Source: an uncultured Verrucomicrobiota bacterium (GTDB lineage: Bacteria > Verrucomicrobiota > Verrucomicrobiia > Limisphaerales > CAIYYI01). From it: a DNA stretch of 45,622 nucleotides. The position numbers were made by a program, and so were the translations under genes. The notes beneath the pieces are model-generated. The model was not told the origin of the DNA, did not search any database, and saw only the letters and a program-made list of their open reading frames with translations. Numbering within the stretch: the stretch's first letter is position 1; every line of letters begins with the position of its first letter. The stretch covers positions 1 through 45,622 of the forward strand of contig CAIYYI010000353.1 in the NCBI GenBank assembly GCA_903930345.1. The letters run 5' to 3'. This document shows, piece after piece, positions 9,590 through 18,500 of the stretch.

Positions 9590-11503
9590 TTATTTGTACG
9601 AGCGGGTGACCATTTTCACCTCCTCGTAGGACAGCGGTTCCTTGTGCAGCACCGGCGCTTTGTCCGGTCCGGCATATTCCCAGGCTGCCACGTAGGCAAA
9701 GTTGGCGTCGTCCCGCATGGCTTCGCCGTCCTCGTACTGGTACTCGGAGCGGAAATGTCCGCCGCACGATTCATTGCGGTGCAGGGCATCCAGGCACATC
9801 AGCTCCCCAAACTCCAGGAAGTCCGCCACCCGGCCGGCATATTCCAGATCCTGGTTCAGGGAGTCAGTGGTGCCGGTGACCTTGACGTTTTTCCAGAACT
9901 CGGCGCGCAATTCCGGAATGCGCTGCAGGGCCTCTTTCAACCCTTTCTCCGTGCGGGCCATGCCGCACTTTTCCCACAGCAGCTTGCCCAGTTCCCGGTG
10001 GAAACTGGTGGTGGTGCGCTTGCCGTTGGTCGCCAGCAGCTTCTTGGTGCGCTGCTGCACTTCATCCACGGTCTTCCGGAAGTCCGCGTGTCCGGTGCTC
10101 GGCTTCGGCTGCTTGGCGGTGGCGAAATAATGCCCGATGGTGTACGGGATGACAAAATAGCCGTCCGCCAGGCCCTGCATTAGGGCGCTGGCCCCCAGGC
10201 GGTTCGCACCGTGATCGGAGAAGTTCGCCTCGCCCAGCACAAACAGGCCCGGGATCGAACTCATCAGGTTGTAATCCACCCAGGTGCCGCCCATGGTGTA
10301 ATGGACCGCAGGGTAGATGCGCATCGGTGTTTTATAGGCGTTCTCGCCGGTGATCTTTTCGTACATGTCGAAAAGATTGCCGTAACGCTCGCGAATCTTG
10401 TCCTCGCTCAGGCGCTTGATGGAATCCGCAAAGTCCAGATAGACACCCAGACCGCTGGAGCCCACGCCACGCCCGTCGTCGCAAGCCTCCTTGGCTGCCC
10501 GCGAGGAGATATCGCGCGGGGCCAGGTTGCCGAAGCTCGGATATTTCCGCTCCAGATAATAATCCCGGTCATCTTCGGGGATGTCCTGAGGGCGACGCTG
10601 GTCGCCCTTTTTCTTGGAGACCCAGACGCGGCCGTCGTTGCGGAGGGATTCCGACATCAGGGTGAGCTTGGATTGGTGCTCGCCGCTGACCGGAATGCAG
10701 GTCGGGTGAATCTGGGTGTAACAGGGGTTGGCGAACGCCGCCCCCTTCTTGTAGGCGCGGTGGGTGGCGGTGACGTTGCAGCCCTTGGCGTTGGTCGAGA
10801 GGAAAAAGACGTTGCCGTAACCGCCTGTGGCCAGCACCACGGCGTCGGCCGCGTGCGCGGCTATCTCGCCGGTGACCAGGTTGCGCACCACGATGCCCTT
10901 GGCGTGGCCGTCCACCACCACCAGTTCCAGCATCTCCGTGCGGGTGTACATCTTCACCGTGCCCGCCGCAATCTGGCGGCTCAACGCCTGATAGGCACCG
11001 ATCAGCAGTTGCTGGCCGGTCTGGCCGCGGGCGTAGAAGGTGCGGGAGACTTGTGCGCCGCCAAACGAGCGGTTGGCCAGCAGGCCGCCGTACTCGCGGG
11101 CAAACGGCACGCCCTGCGCCACGCACTGATCGATGATGCTGGTGCTCACCTGCGCCAGCCGGTACACGTTCCCTTCACGGGCGCGGAAATCGCCGCCCTT
11201 GATGGTGTCGTAGAACAGCCGGTGCACGCTGTCGCCGTCGTTCTGGTAATTCTTGGCGGCGTTGATGCCGCCCTGCGCCGCGATGCTGTGCGCCCGACGG
11301 GGGCTATCCTGGAAGCAGAAGCACTTCACCTGGTAGCCCAGCTCGCCGAGCGAGGCAGCCGCAGAGGCACCTGCCAGACCACTGCCGACGACAATGACGT
11401 CGTATTTGCGCTTGTTGGCCGGGTTGATCAGCTTGAGATCGAATTTATGCTTGTCCCATTTCTGGGCAAGCGGACCGGATGGGATTTTGGCGTCGAGATT
11501 CAT
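9590..11503 (-). CDS. sdhA: Succinate dehydrogenase / fumarate reductase flavoprotein subunit
   Basis: 637 residues. The Rossmann motif [12 protein letters not shown] covers about residues 38-49. [17 protein letters not shown] includes His72, the residue expected to carry covalent FAD. Substrate-site segments are [20 protein letters not shown] and the Arg-containing stretch [12 protein letters not shown]. The order C-A-B and the length match the Bacteroidetes/Chlorobi/epsilonproteobacterial type of succinate:quinone oxidoreductase. It oxidises succinate to fumarate on the cytoplasmic face; the direction in vivo cannot be read from sequence. The start codon lies one base after the sdhC stop, with GGAGG inside the end of sdhC acting as a likely ribosome binding site, so translation is probably coupled. 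Confidence 0.97.
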   Translation of the reverse strand: MNLDAKIPSGPLAQKWDKHKFDLKLINPANKRKYDVIVVGSGLAGASAAASLGELGYQVKCFCFQDSPRRAHSIAAQGGINAAKNYQNDGDSVHRLFYDTIKGGDFRAREGNVYRLAQVSTSIIDQCVAQGVPFAREYGGLLANRSFGGAQVSRTFYARGQTGQQLLIGAYQALSRQIAAGTVKMYTRTEMLELVVVDGHAKGIVVRNLVTGEIAAHAADAVVLATGGYGNVFFLSTNAKGCNVTATHRAYKKGAAFANPCYTQIHPTCIPVSGEHQSKLTLMSESLRNDGRVWVSKKKGDQRRPQDIPEDDRDYYLERKYPSFGNLAPRDISSRAAKEACDDGRGVGSSGLGVYLDFADSIKRLSEDKIRERYGNLFDMYEKITGENAYKTPMRIYPAVHYTMGGTWVDYNLMSSIPGLFVLGEANFSDHGANRLGASALMQGLADGYFVIPYTIGHYFATAKQPKPSTGHADFRKTVDEVQQRTKKLLATNGKRTTTSFHRELGKLLWEKCGMARTEKGLKEALQRIPELRAEFWKNVKVTGTTDSLNQDLEYAGRVADFLEFGELMCLDALHRNESCGGHFRSEYQYEDGEAMRDDANFAYVAAWEYAGPDKAPVLHKEPLSYEEVKMVTRSYK

Positions 11504-11504
11504 G

Positions 11505-12233
11505 TTACTTCACAACCTCCTTTCCCACGCCGAACACCAGGATGCCCAGCGGGATGGAGACGTAGCCTAAAAAGAGGATGACCGCCGCCACCTTGGCGAA
11601 CCTGTCAATGATGGGGGTGTAGGTGCCGGTCTTGAGACCAAGCGATTGGAACAGGCTGCTGATGCCGTGGCTCAGGTGCAGGCAGAGCAGCCCTACGCCG
11701 AGCGCGTAGAACGCGGACACCAGCGGTTGGCGGAAGCCGATCACGACCATCTTGTAGATGTCCTGGCGGCCCTCGGCGTCCTTGAACGCCGCTCCGGCGA
11801 AGTTCTGCCCGGTGAGATTGATCGCCTCCGTCTTCACGGTGTAGTGGAGCAGGTGATAAACCACGAAGCAGGCGATGATCAGCCCGCCCATCACCATGGT
11901 GCGGGAAGCCAGACTCGCCTTGTACGGGTTGAAGCCCCCGCCGTAGGGGATTGGCCGCGCCGCCTTGTTTTCCAGCGCCAGCCGGATCGCCGACCAGAAG
12001 TGCAGCCCCACCATGGCCAGCATGCTCAGGCGGACCACCCAGAGCAGCTCCTTGTTGGATTGGAGAAAATGTCCGTAGCGGTTGATGGCCTCAGGGCCAA
12101 GAAACACTTGGAGGTTTCCGATCATGTGGCCGGCGGCAAACGCAAACAAGCCGCAGCCTGTGATCGCCATGATGTACTTCTTCCCAAGGGAAGAATCAAA
12201 CAGGCTCTTAAGTATAGTCATCTGGTGAATCAT
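11505..12233 (-). CDS. sdhC: Succinate dehydrogenase cytochrome b subunit
   Basis: 242 residues with five predicted membrane helices, the single-subunit dihaem b558 anchor type, so no sdhD is needed. Candidate haem-ligand histidines are H36 (AAGHMIGN), H78 (GLHFWSA), those in VYHLLHY, and those in LHLSHGISS. It anchors SdhA/SdhB and passes electrons to quinone. Start: ATG at 12233 (MIHQM) or 12221 (MTILKSLF, closer to family starts); neither has a clear ribosome binding site. It is the first gene of the operon, with a 683-bp gap upstream that contains candidate operators. Confidence 0.95.
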   Translation of the reverse strand: MIHQMTILKSLFDSSLGKKYIMAITGCGLFAFAAGHMIGNLQVFLGPEAINRYGHFLQSNKELLWVVRLSMLAMVGLHFWSAIRLALENKAARPIPYGGGFNPYKASLASRTMVMGGLIIACFVVYHLLHYTVKTEAINLTGQNFAGAAFKDAEGRQDIYKMVVIGFRQPLVSAFYALGVGLLCLHLSHGISSLFQSLGLKTGTYTPIIDRFAKVAAVILFLGYVSIPLGILVFGVGKEVVK

Positions 12234-12304
12234 TACCGCTAACCCGCATAACCCGGGCTCCGGTCAGGACGGCCAAACCTAATAAGTTTTTGTGAATACG
12301 TCAA

Positions 12305-12320
12305 ACTTGTTTGGACAAGT
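12305..12320. promoter_or_regulatory. Inverted repeat, candidate operator of sdhC
   Basis: ACTTGT-TTGG-ACAAGT, perfect 6-bp arms with a 4-base centre, about 75-90 bp upstream of sdhC. On the minus strand it overlaps TATACT (12323-12318), a possible -10 element, although I see no good -35. The position would suit a repressor site; the regulator is unknown. Confidence 0.35.
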
Positions 12321-12395
12321 ATAAGTGATGCTGCTGCCCTGGTGGGAGCCGTATTATTATACCGATTTTCCGGCGTCCCCTGTATGATTAATAGA

Positions 12396-12410
12396 AATAA
12401 TGACATTATT
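12396..12410. promoter_or_regulatory. 7-1-7 palindrome resembling Fur-family boxes
   Basis: AATAATG-A-CATTATT is a perfect 15-base palindrome in an AT-rich island about 163 bp upstream of sdhC. Fur, PerR and Zur boxes share the 7-1-7 form. Fur control of an iron-rich enzyme would be plausible, but a 7-bp-arm palindrome is expected by chance a few times in 45 kb, so this is only a candidate. Confidence 0.3.
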
Positions 12411-12599
12411 GTATGTGCTTATTGGGAAGGTTTATTAATCCATGTTTTCCAATGGCTTATGGTTCGTTCGCTTCCCGTGCTGAGGGGGACGTTCCACTCC
12501 GGTCGCCGCCCGCTCAGGTGGGAGCTTCTGGGCGGTGTCAGGTCCGGGCGTTTTTCCAGAGGCGCCGGTCAGGCGAGTCTTGGTTTGGGCGGCAATTGA

Positions 12600-12648
12600 C
12601 CCGGTGCCCCTGACTCCGGGTGGTTGGATTTTTCCCTTTCATCCAACC
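12600..12648 (+). other. Two adjacent hairpins in the sdhC-pgk gap
   Basis: Stem 1: CCCGG 12600-12604 with CCGGG 12616-12620. Stem 2: GGTTGGAT 12622-12629 with ATCCAACC 12641-12648, perfect over 8 bp with an 11-base loop. Neither is followed by a clean T-run, so terminator function is doubtful. A small RNA or structured leader is possible. Confidence 0.3.
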
Positions 12649-12822
12649 CTTGCGGCTTTCCGGTGCTTTGGGCGGTCGTTTCTTGGGGTTTTAAATGATT
12701 GTTTTGGAATGCATATGTCATTTATGAACAGTGAGATCGGTGGACGGCATCTGCGTCCTTTCGGGTGGCTCCGGTGCTTCGGTTGCCCCTGGGGTCGGCG
12801 CAAAACCTTCTGAATGGCCGGT

Positions 12823-12850
12823 TTGGGGCGGTATTTTTCAGGTTTATAAT
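12823..12850 (+). promoter_or_regulatory. Candidate sigma-70 promoter of pgk-tpiA-secG
   Basis: A perfect TATAAT at 12845-12850 lies 16 bases after TTGGGG (12823-12828), which matches the -35 consensus only in its first three bases. It would give a leader of about 60 bases before the pgk ATG. Confidence 0.4.
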
Positions 12851-12916
12851 CCTTTTGACTCAACGACCCAGTTCGTTATGCTCTCCGGTCTGTTTGTTCA
12901 ACTTGTTGATTGAATT

Positions 12917-14188
12917 ATGGCAAAGCTTACTGTCAAAGATTTGAAATCTGCCGGGAAGCGCGTCCTTGTGCGCGTGGATTACAACGTTCCGATGGAGGAG
13001 AAGGACGGCCAGATGGTCGTCACCGATGTGACTCGCATCAAGGAAACGTTGCCGACTTTGGAACTGCTGATCGCCCAGGGGGCGCGCATCATACTCGCGG
13101 CCCACATGGGGCGCCCGAAAGGGCAGCGCGAACCGAGCATGTCGCTGCGCCCGGTGGCCGTCAAGCTGGCGGAGCTGATCAACCGCCCGGTGGCTTTCGT
13201 GGATGATTGCATCGGCGAAAAGGTCGAAAAGACCGTTGGCCTGCTGAAGGATGGGGACATCCTGCTGCTGGAAAACACCCGTTACTACAACGAGGAAGAG
13301 GCCAATGACACGGTGTTTGCCGAGAAGCTCGCCCGCGTGGCCGATCTGTACGTCAACGACGCCTTTGGTGCCGCACACCGGGCCCATGCCTCCACCGAAG
13401 GCGTGGCCCGCATCATCGCCCAGCGCGGCGGCAAGTGCGCTGCCGGACTGCTGATGGAGCGTGAACTCAAGTTCCTCGGCGACGAGCTGGACAAGCCGGT
13501 TCGCCCCTTCGTCGTGATTCTGGGCGGGGCAAAGGTTTCCGACAAGATCAAGGTGATTGATCGTCTCTTGGAAAAGGCCGACACCATCCTCATTGGCGGG
13601 GCCATGGCTTACACGTTCCGGCTCGCCCAGGGCTACAAGGTGGGCAAATCCCTCGTTGAGGCGGACAAGGTGGATATCGCCAAGTCCGCGCTCGCCAAGG
13701 CGCAGGCCAAAGGCGTGAAGTTTCTGCTCCCCACGGATGACGTGGTGGCCACCCCGGTGAAGACCGACAAGCTCGACAAGAAGGGCAAGCCGGTGATCGA
13801 GTTCCAGAACCCGCGTGTCAGCGCCGACATGAACTGTCCGGACGACGCCGCCGGTTTGGACGTGGGCCCGGCCACAGCCAAGGCCTACGCGGACGTGATC
13901 GCCTCGGCGAAAACCATTTTGTGGAACGGACCCATGGGCCTGTTCGAAAACAAGGCCTTCGCCGCCGGCACGAACGCGGTGGCCCAGGCAGTGGTGGAAG
14001 CCACGCAGAAGAACGGTGCCAAGAGCATCATTGGCGGCGGCGACAGCGTCAAAGCCCTGAACAAGGCCGGCCTGGGTGGCCAGGTCACCTTCATGAGCAC
14101 CGGCGGCGGTGCCAGCCTGGAGTACCTGGAAGGCCAGGAACTGCCGGGGTTGGCCGCCCTTTCCGAGAAGTGCTGCTGCTCCTGCTAA
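12917..14188 (+). CDS. pgk: Phosphoglycerate kinase
   Basis: 423 residues, slightly longer than the usual 390-415. The N-terminal substrate-binding segment RVDYNVPM, the basic-patch motif HMGRPKG, the ADP-site region PFVVILGGAKVSDKI and the C-terminal IIGGGDSV ... FMSTGGGASLEYLEG are all present, so the enzyme should be active: 1,3-bisphosphoglycerate + ADP to 3-phosphoglycerate + ATP in the cytoplasm. An unusual feature is the extreme C-terminus, EKCCCSC, with four cysteines in the last five residues. Bases before the ATG show no Shine-Dalgarno. It is the first gene of pgk-tpiA-secG; the gap to tpiA is 39 bp. Confidence 0.97.
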   Translation: MAKLTVKDLKSAGKRVLVRVDYNVPMEEKDGQMVVTDVTRIKETLPTLELLIAQGARIILAAHMGRPKGQREPSMSLRPVAVKLAELINRPVAFVDDCIGEKVEKTVGLLKDGDILLLENTRYYNEEEANDTVFAEKLARVADLYVNDAFGAAHRAHASTEGVARIIAQRGGKCAAGLLMERELKFLGDELDKPVRPFVVILGGAKVSDKIKVIDRLLEKADTILIGGAMAYTFRLAQGYKVGKSLVEADKVDIAKSALAKAQAKGVKFLLPTDDVVATPVKTDKLDKKGKPVIEFQNPRVSADMNCPDDAAGLDVGPATAKAYADVIASAKTILWNGPMGLFENKAFAAGTNAVAQAVVEATQKNGAKSIIGGGDSVKALNKAGLGGQVTFMSTGGGASLEYLEGQELPGLAALSEKCCCSC

Positions 14189-14227
14189 ACATTTAGAACT
14201 CAGACAACCTAAAAATCGTATAACCGC

Positions 14228-14995
14228 ATGGAAAAAGAACGCAGATTAATCATCGCCGGCAACTGGAAGATGAACAAGACGGTGGCCGAGTCGATCGACC
14301 TCGTCAACGGGCTCAAGCGCGAGCTGGCCAATGTGAAGGAAGTGGACATCGTTGTCTGCCCCGCTTACACCGCCCTGTCCGAGGTCTCCAAGAGCATCCT
14401 GGATTCCCAGAACATCCGTCTGGGTGCCCAGAACATGAGCGAGAACAACGTGGGCGCATTCACCGGTGAAATCGCCGCTGTCATGCTCAAGGAATTCTCG
14501 GTCCGCTACGTGATCCTCGGCCATTCCGAACGCCGCCAGTACCAGAAGGAAAGCGATGAGCTGATCGCCCGCAAGGCGCTGGCCGCCCACACCGCCTCCC
14601 TCAAGCCGATCGTGTGCGTGGGTGAAACCCTCGCCGAGCGCGAAGGCGGCCTGATGGAAAAGGTTTTGGAAACCCAGGTCCGGGGCAGTCTGGCCGGGCT
14701 CAGCCGCGAGCAGATGGAGGAAACCATTGTTGCCTATGAGCCCGTGTGGGCCATTGGCACGGGTAAGACCGCCAGCTCGGCCCAGGCCCAGGAGGCGCAT
14801 GCCTTTATCCGCGCGCAGCTCGTCAAGCTGTTCGATGAGACCACGGCCCGCCGCGTGCGCATCCAGTACGGTGGCAGTGTCAAGGCCGCCAACGCCCGTG
14901 AACTCATGGGGCAGCCGGATGTGGATGGCGCGCTGGTCGGAGGCGCCGCGCTGGAAGTGCGCAGTTTCGCCGATATCATCAAAAACTCGATCTAA
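14228..14995 (+). CDS. tpiA: Triosephosphate isomerase
   Basis: 255 residues, normal for the family. Catalytic residues are visible: Lys14 in GNWKMNK, His99 in ILGHSERR and Glu171 in AYEPVWAIGTGK. Phosphate-binding loops IQYGGSVK and DGALVGGAAL are intact. It interconverts dihydroxyacetone phosphate and glyceraldehyde 3-phosphate in the cytoplasm. It lies between pgk and secG with gaps of 39 and 21 bp, a gene order found in many bacteria, and probably shares the pgk promoter. Confidence 0.97.
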   Translation: MEKERRLIIAGNWKMNKTVAESIDLVNGLKRELANVKEVDIVVCPAYTALSEVSKSILDSQNIRLGAQNMSENNVGAFTGEIAAVMLKEFSVRYVILGHSERRQYQKESDELIARKALAAHTASLKPIVCVGETLAEREGGLMEKVLETQVRGSLAGLSREQMEETIVAYEPVWAIGTGKTASSAQAQEAHAFIRAQLVKLFDETTARRVRIQYGGSVKAANARELMGQPDVDGALVGGAALEVRSFADIIKNSI

Positions 14996-15016
14996 ACCAA
15001 AGTCACTGTTACTTTT

Positions 15017-15436
15017 ATGTCACTGTTTATCACCCTGCTGACCATCGTTCTGGTGCTGGATTGTCTGCTGCTCATCCTGCTCATCCTGGTACAACTGCCC
15101 AAGAAAGAGGCGGGTCTCGGCCAGGCCTTTGGCAGTGGCACCACCGATGCGCTGTTTGGCGCGGGAAGTGGCAATGCGCTGACCAAGATGACCAAGTACG
15201 CCGCCGGTGTGTTTTTCGCGCTGGCGTTGCTGCTGACCATCCTGAACGGCCAGGCCAACCCCGAGAAGAAACGTTCCCGCTCGTTCGAGGAGCGTTTCAA
15301 CCAACGCCCGGGCGGCGCGCTGCAAGTGGCCCCCAGCCAGACGGCCAAACCGGTGGTCACCAACCAGCTCAAGACTGCCGTTGGAGCGACCAACCTCTCG
15401 CTTGGCGCCCCGGGTCTGTCAGTGACCAACAAGTAA
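15017..15436 (+). CDS. secG: Protein translocase subunit SecG
   Basis: 139 residues. Two hydrophobic helices (about 4-28 and 58-76) flank the conserved loop QLPKKEAGLGQAFGSG, the hallmark of SecG; an AGSGNALTKMTKY segment leads into the second helix. After about residue 80 there is a polar tail rich in Pro, Thr, Ala and Gln, making the protein longer than many bacterial SecG proteins (about 75-110). It is the accessory subunit of the SecYEG channel in the inner membrane. It starts 21 bp after tpiA, and the operon ends in the strong hairpin at 15460-15496. Confidence 0.93.
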   Translation: MSLFITLLTIVLVLDCLLLILLILVQLPKKEAGLGQAFGSGTTDALFGAGSGNALTKMTKYAAGVFFALALLLTILNGQANPEKKRSRSFEERFNQRPGGALQVAPSQTAKPVVTNQLKTAVGATNLSLGAPGLSVTNK

Positions 15437-15459
15437 CCGATCAGGCCGTTGTTTTCGCA

Positions 15460-15496
15460 GCCTTCCCCTCCGTCTTGTGGAGGGGAAGGCTTTTTT
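15460..15496 (+). terminator. Intrinsic terminator of pgk-tpiA-secG
   Basis: A 12-bp perfect stem (GCCTTCCCCTCC with GGAGGGGAAGGC) with a 7-base loop is followed at once by TTTTTT, 24 bases after the secG stop. Confidence 0.95.
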
Positions 15497-15526
15497 CTGC
15501 CCGCTCAGCGCGCGGGCTGGGGCGGC

Positions 15527-18500
15527 TCAAAACTCAGCCCGCACCGTCACCAGCCCCTGCGCCGGAACCACCACGCGGCCCGCGAGCTGATGGCCGGGTT
15601 TTTCCGCCGTTCCGCTCCGGAACAGGGTGCTCGGGGGATGCCCGGGCCATTGCAGCGAGGTCTCGCGCTCAACCGGTCCCGTGCCGAAAAGCCGGATGAT
15701 CAGAGCCTGCCCGTCATCGCTGGGTTTGAGGGCCGTCACCAGCACGTCCGGCTGGTTTAACTGCAACAGCGGTGTGCCGCTGGGTTGCGGACCCCGGGCG
15801 GCCATGGCCACCAAAGGCTGGGTTTGGCTGCCGGCAAACCGGGCTGCTTCCGCAGCGTCAAACTGGCGGTGTGGCCGCAGCCGGAACCGGAACCTGACCG
15901 GCCCCTCCTGATAGGCCCGGTAGTTGGTGCCCCAGTGGTTGTTCATGGCCCAGGAATACAATTTGCCCGTCGGGCCAACCGTTTTGCGCCAGACTTCTGG
16001 GTCGGACTGGGAGTTGAGCAGGTTGGCGGTGAGCCCCCCCACTTGGACGAGCGGCGCGTCCAAGGTTACCCAGGTGATGCCTTGGTCGGCTGCGGAAACA
16101 TCCGCCCAAGAGCCGACCGTAAACCAGTTTTTGCACGCGCTCGGCATCTGGTCGGCATCCGGCCGGACTAGGCCGTACGGCACCTCCAGTCGCATCTGGC
16201 CACCCGGAACGCGAAACGGAAAGGCGAAGTTCACGCTTTCCTTGCCCTCCTTGGCTAGGTGGTTGGTGCCCGGTTGGCGCGTTTTGATCACAAGGTTGTC
16301 AAGTTCCACCTGCCCCAAACCCGCCACCAGACGGATCTCGCGGATCAGTTTCTGGCAACCGGGCGCGTCGGATTCCACGATGAGGGAGGCCACCAGCGGG
16401 CCAGGCTCGCCGGGGCGCAGGGTCACCGCGCCGTTGCGGGCCACGTTGGTCAGGTTGTCCCCCACCAGATAAAGGTAGTCGTTCAGGCTTTCGCCATCAC
16501 GGGTGTCCGCCAGATTCTCCGCGATGCCGGCGGCGGCCAGCTCCTCAATGCCGCCGGTTTGCTCGTTCACCCGCACCCGCACCAGCCCGTTGTCGAGAGT
16601 CGCGCCATTGACCCGCGCCAGGGTTTCGCTCGCGCCCCGGCCCGCGTGGATGGCATAGCGGCGGCCCGCCAGCGGGGGCAGGTCTTTGACCAGGAACGCG
16701 AGATCGCCGTTGCGCAGGCGCTGGGATTGCGCCGGGCGGCCCTGGTCATCCAGCACCCGATCTCCGGCGCGGGAGAGGGCGGCGCTCACGGTGACAAGTT
16801 CGGTGCGGGGCCAGGAGGCGGTGTTCCACACATCCACCGCGTTGGTGGTTTCCGCGCCGCGCAACGCCAGCGCCTGATTGAACAGCCGGGTGGATTGCCG
16901 GTCGGCCGCCGTGGCGTAGCTCTGCTTGATGGCCCATTGTTCCACGGTTTCCTTGCGCTCCGGCTCGGAGACGCTGCACCAGGCGCCCCAGGTGTGTTCC
17001 GAGTAAAGCAGCACCTGGTTCCAGGCCGCGGTGAACTCCGCCGCCGGATAGGCCCGTGGCTGCCATAATGCAAACAGGGTCTCCGCCTGCGCCAGCCGGT
17101 CGGAGCTGGCCCGGTTTTGGGCCGTTTCCCTGGCGGAGGAGCCTGCGCCATCCTCCCAGTAGGGGGTCCAATCCCCGCGCACCTGCGGCAGGTCGCCGCC
17201 GTATTTTTGTTCAAACGCCCGGAAGGCCTCGCTGGTGGTGGCAATCACAAAGCGGGGCCAGGCGTACTTCAGGTTCCAATCCCTGATAAACCCGCAGATG
17301 GACGGGTCGGGCACCGCGTTGTCGCCCTGTCCGCTCCAGCGCACGTGGGCGATGTCATAGGGGTAGTTGCGTTTGTCCAGGCCATCGCAGAAATCCTCCA
17401 CCAATTTCGGGGTGAGGGTGCCGTAGCGGTGCGACATGGCGTAACCCCAGAAGGGGATCCACACCAGCACTTTGCTTTCCCCGTCCGGCCCCATCCAGTA
17501 GAACGGCTTGTTCTCCCACTCTTTGAGGATGGTGCCGATCCGGTCAAAGTAATTGGGGGCGGTGGAAAAATACCGGATCCCGGCCTGATTCATCGCGGGC
17601 ACGGTGCCCCAGGTGTAGCCGGGCACATCGCTGATCATGGCCGAGTCTACGGGCGTGCCGGTCAGCTCCGCCAGCCGGGTGGCGTGGCGGAACAGGCGCA
17701 CCAGTTCCTCCGGGCGGCACAAGCCGGTCAGCTCGTTCAGGTACATGCCGTTCAGGCCCACCTGCCCCTGTTTGACAGCGGCCAGGAATTCGCCGCGCTG
17801 CTGCTCGTTCAGGCGCTGCCAGTAAAGGTCCGCCGCCCAGAGCACTTCCACATTCCACACAAATCGGGAGCCGGGAGGGTTGGTGGCGGTTTGCCGGGCG
17901 TAGGCCATGCCTTGGAGCAGGTTGGTCACCTGTTTGTCAGCGATGGCGGTTTGGAGGTCGGTGTAGCCGATGTCGGTGTGGGAGTGCGGCAAGACGTACA
18001 CCGTCAGCTTCCGCACCGGCTTCACCAGCACGGATCGCCGCGCCAGAACCTGGTTGTTCACCTCGGCGATCACCATGCGCGTTTGCGCCTGGTCAATGGC
18101 CGCCAATTGGAGGGTGATTTCCTGTTCCCCGTTGGTCAGGGTGAGGTTCCGGACCAGGGAGGCTTCCTCCTGCACGCGCAGGCGCAGTTTGGCGGGTTCA
18201 CCAAAATGGCGGAGCACCACCCGCAAAGGCTGCGTGTAGCCAAAGCCCTGCCGACGCAGGGCGCGCACGGACTCCGCCGCGACCAGCACGGTGCGGGCTT
18301 TGGCCACGCCCAGTTCCACGCCCGCCGGGGCTGCCAGCGCCACCTGGTCGTACAGGAACCAACTCCCTTCCCGGGTGGTGATGGTGATCTGGTTGTCGCC
18401 CGTGATCAGGTTCGTGCAGGGAAAGGTGATGGCCACCCGGTGTTTTTTTCCTTTGTCTGCTTCGCCAAAGGCCGTGTGGTCCCCGGCGCCGGGGGGCAGG

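Larger units (their letters stand above)
12234..12916. other. 683-bp divergent intergenic region between sdhC and pgk
   Basis: No convincing gene on either strand; short open frames here have no family-like features. The region holds an AT-rich patch (about 12381-12440), a 7-1-7 palindrome at 12396-12410, a 6-4-6 inverted repeat at 12305-12320, two adjacent hairpins at 12600-12648, a 10-base direct repeat (TCCGGTGCTT at 12659-12668 and 12770-12779), and a TATAAT-type promoter candidate near pgk. It probably carries divergent promoters plus control sites, and could encode a small RNA. Confidence 0.6.

Noticed and set aside
10211-11581. 456-codon open frame antisense to sdhA
   Set aside because: The sdhA motifs are unambiguous on the other strand; the antisense translation shows no fold.
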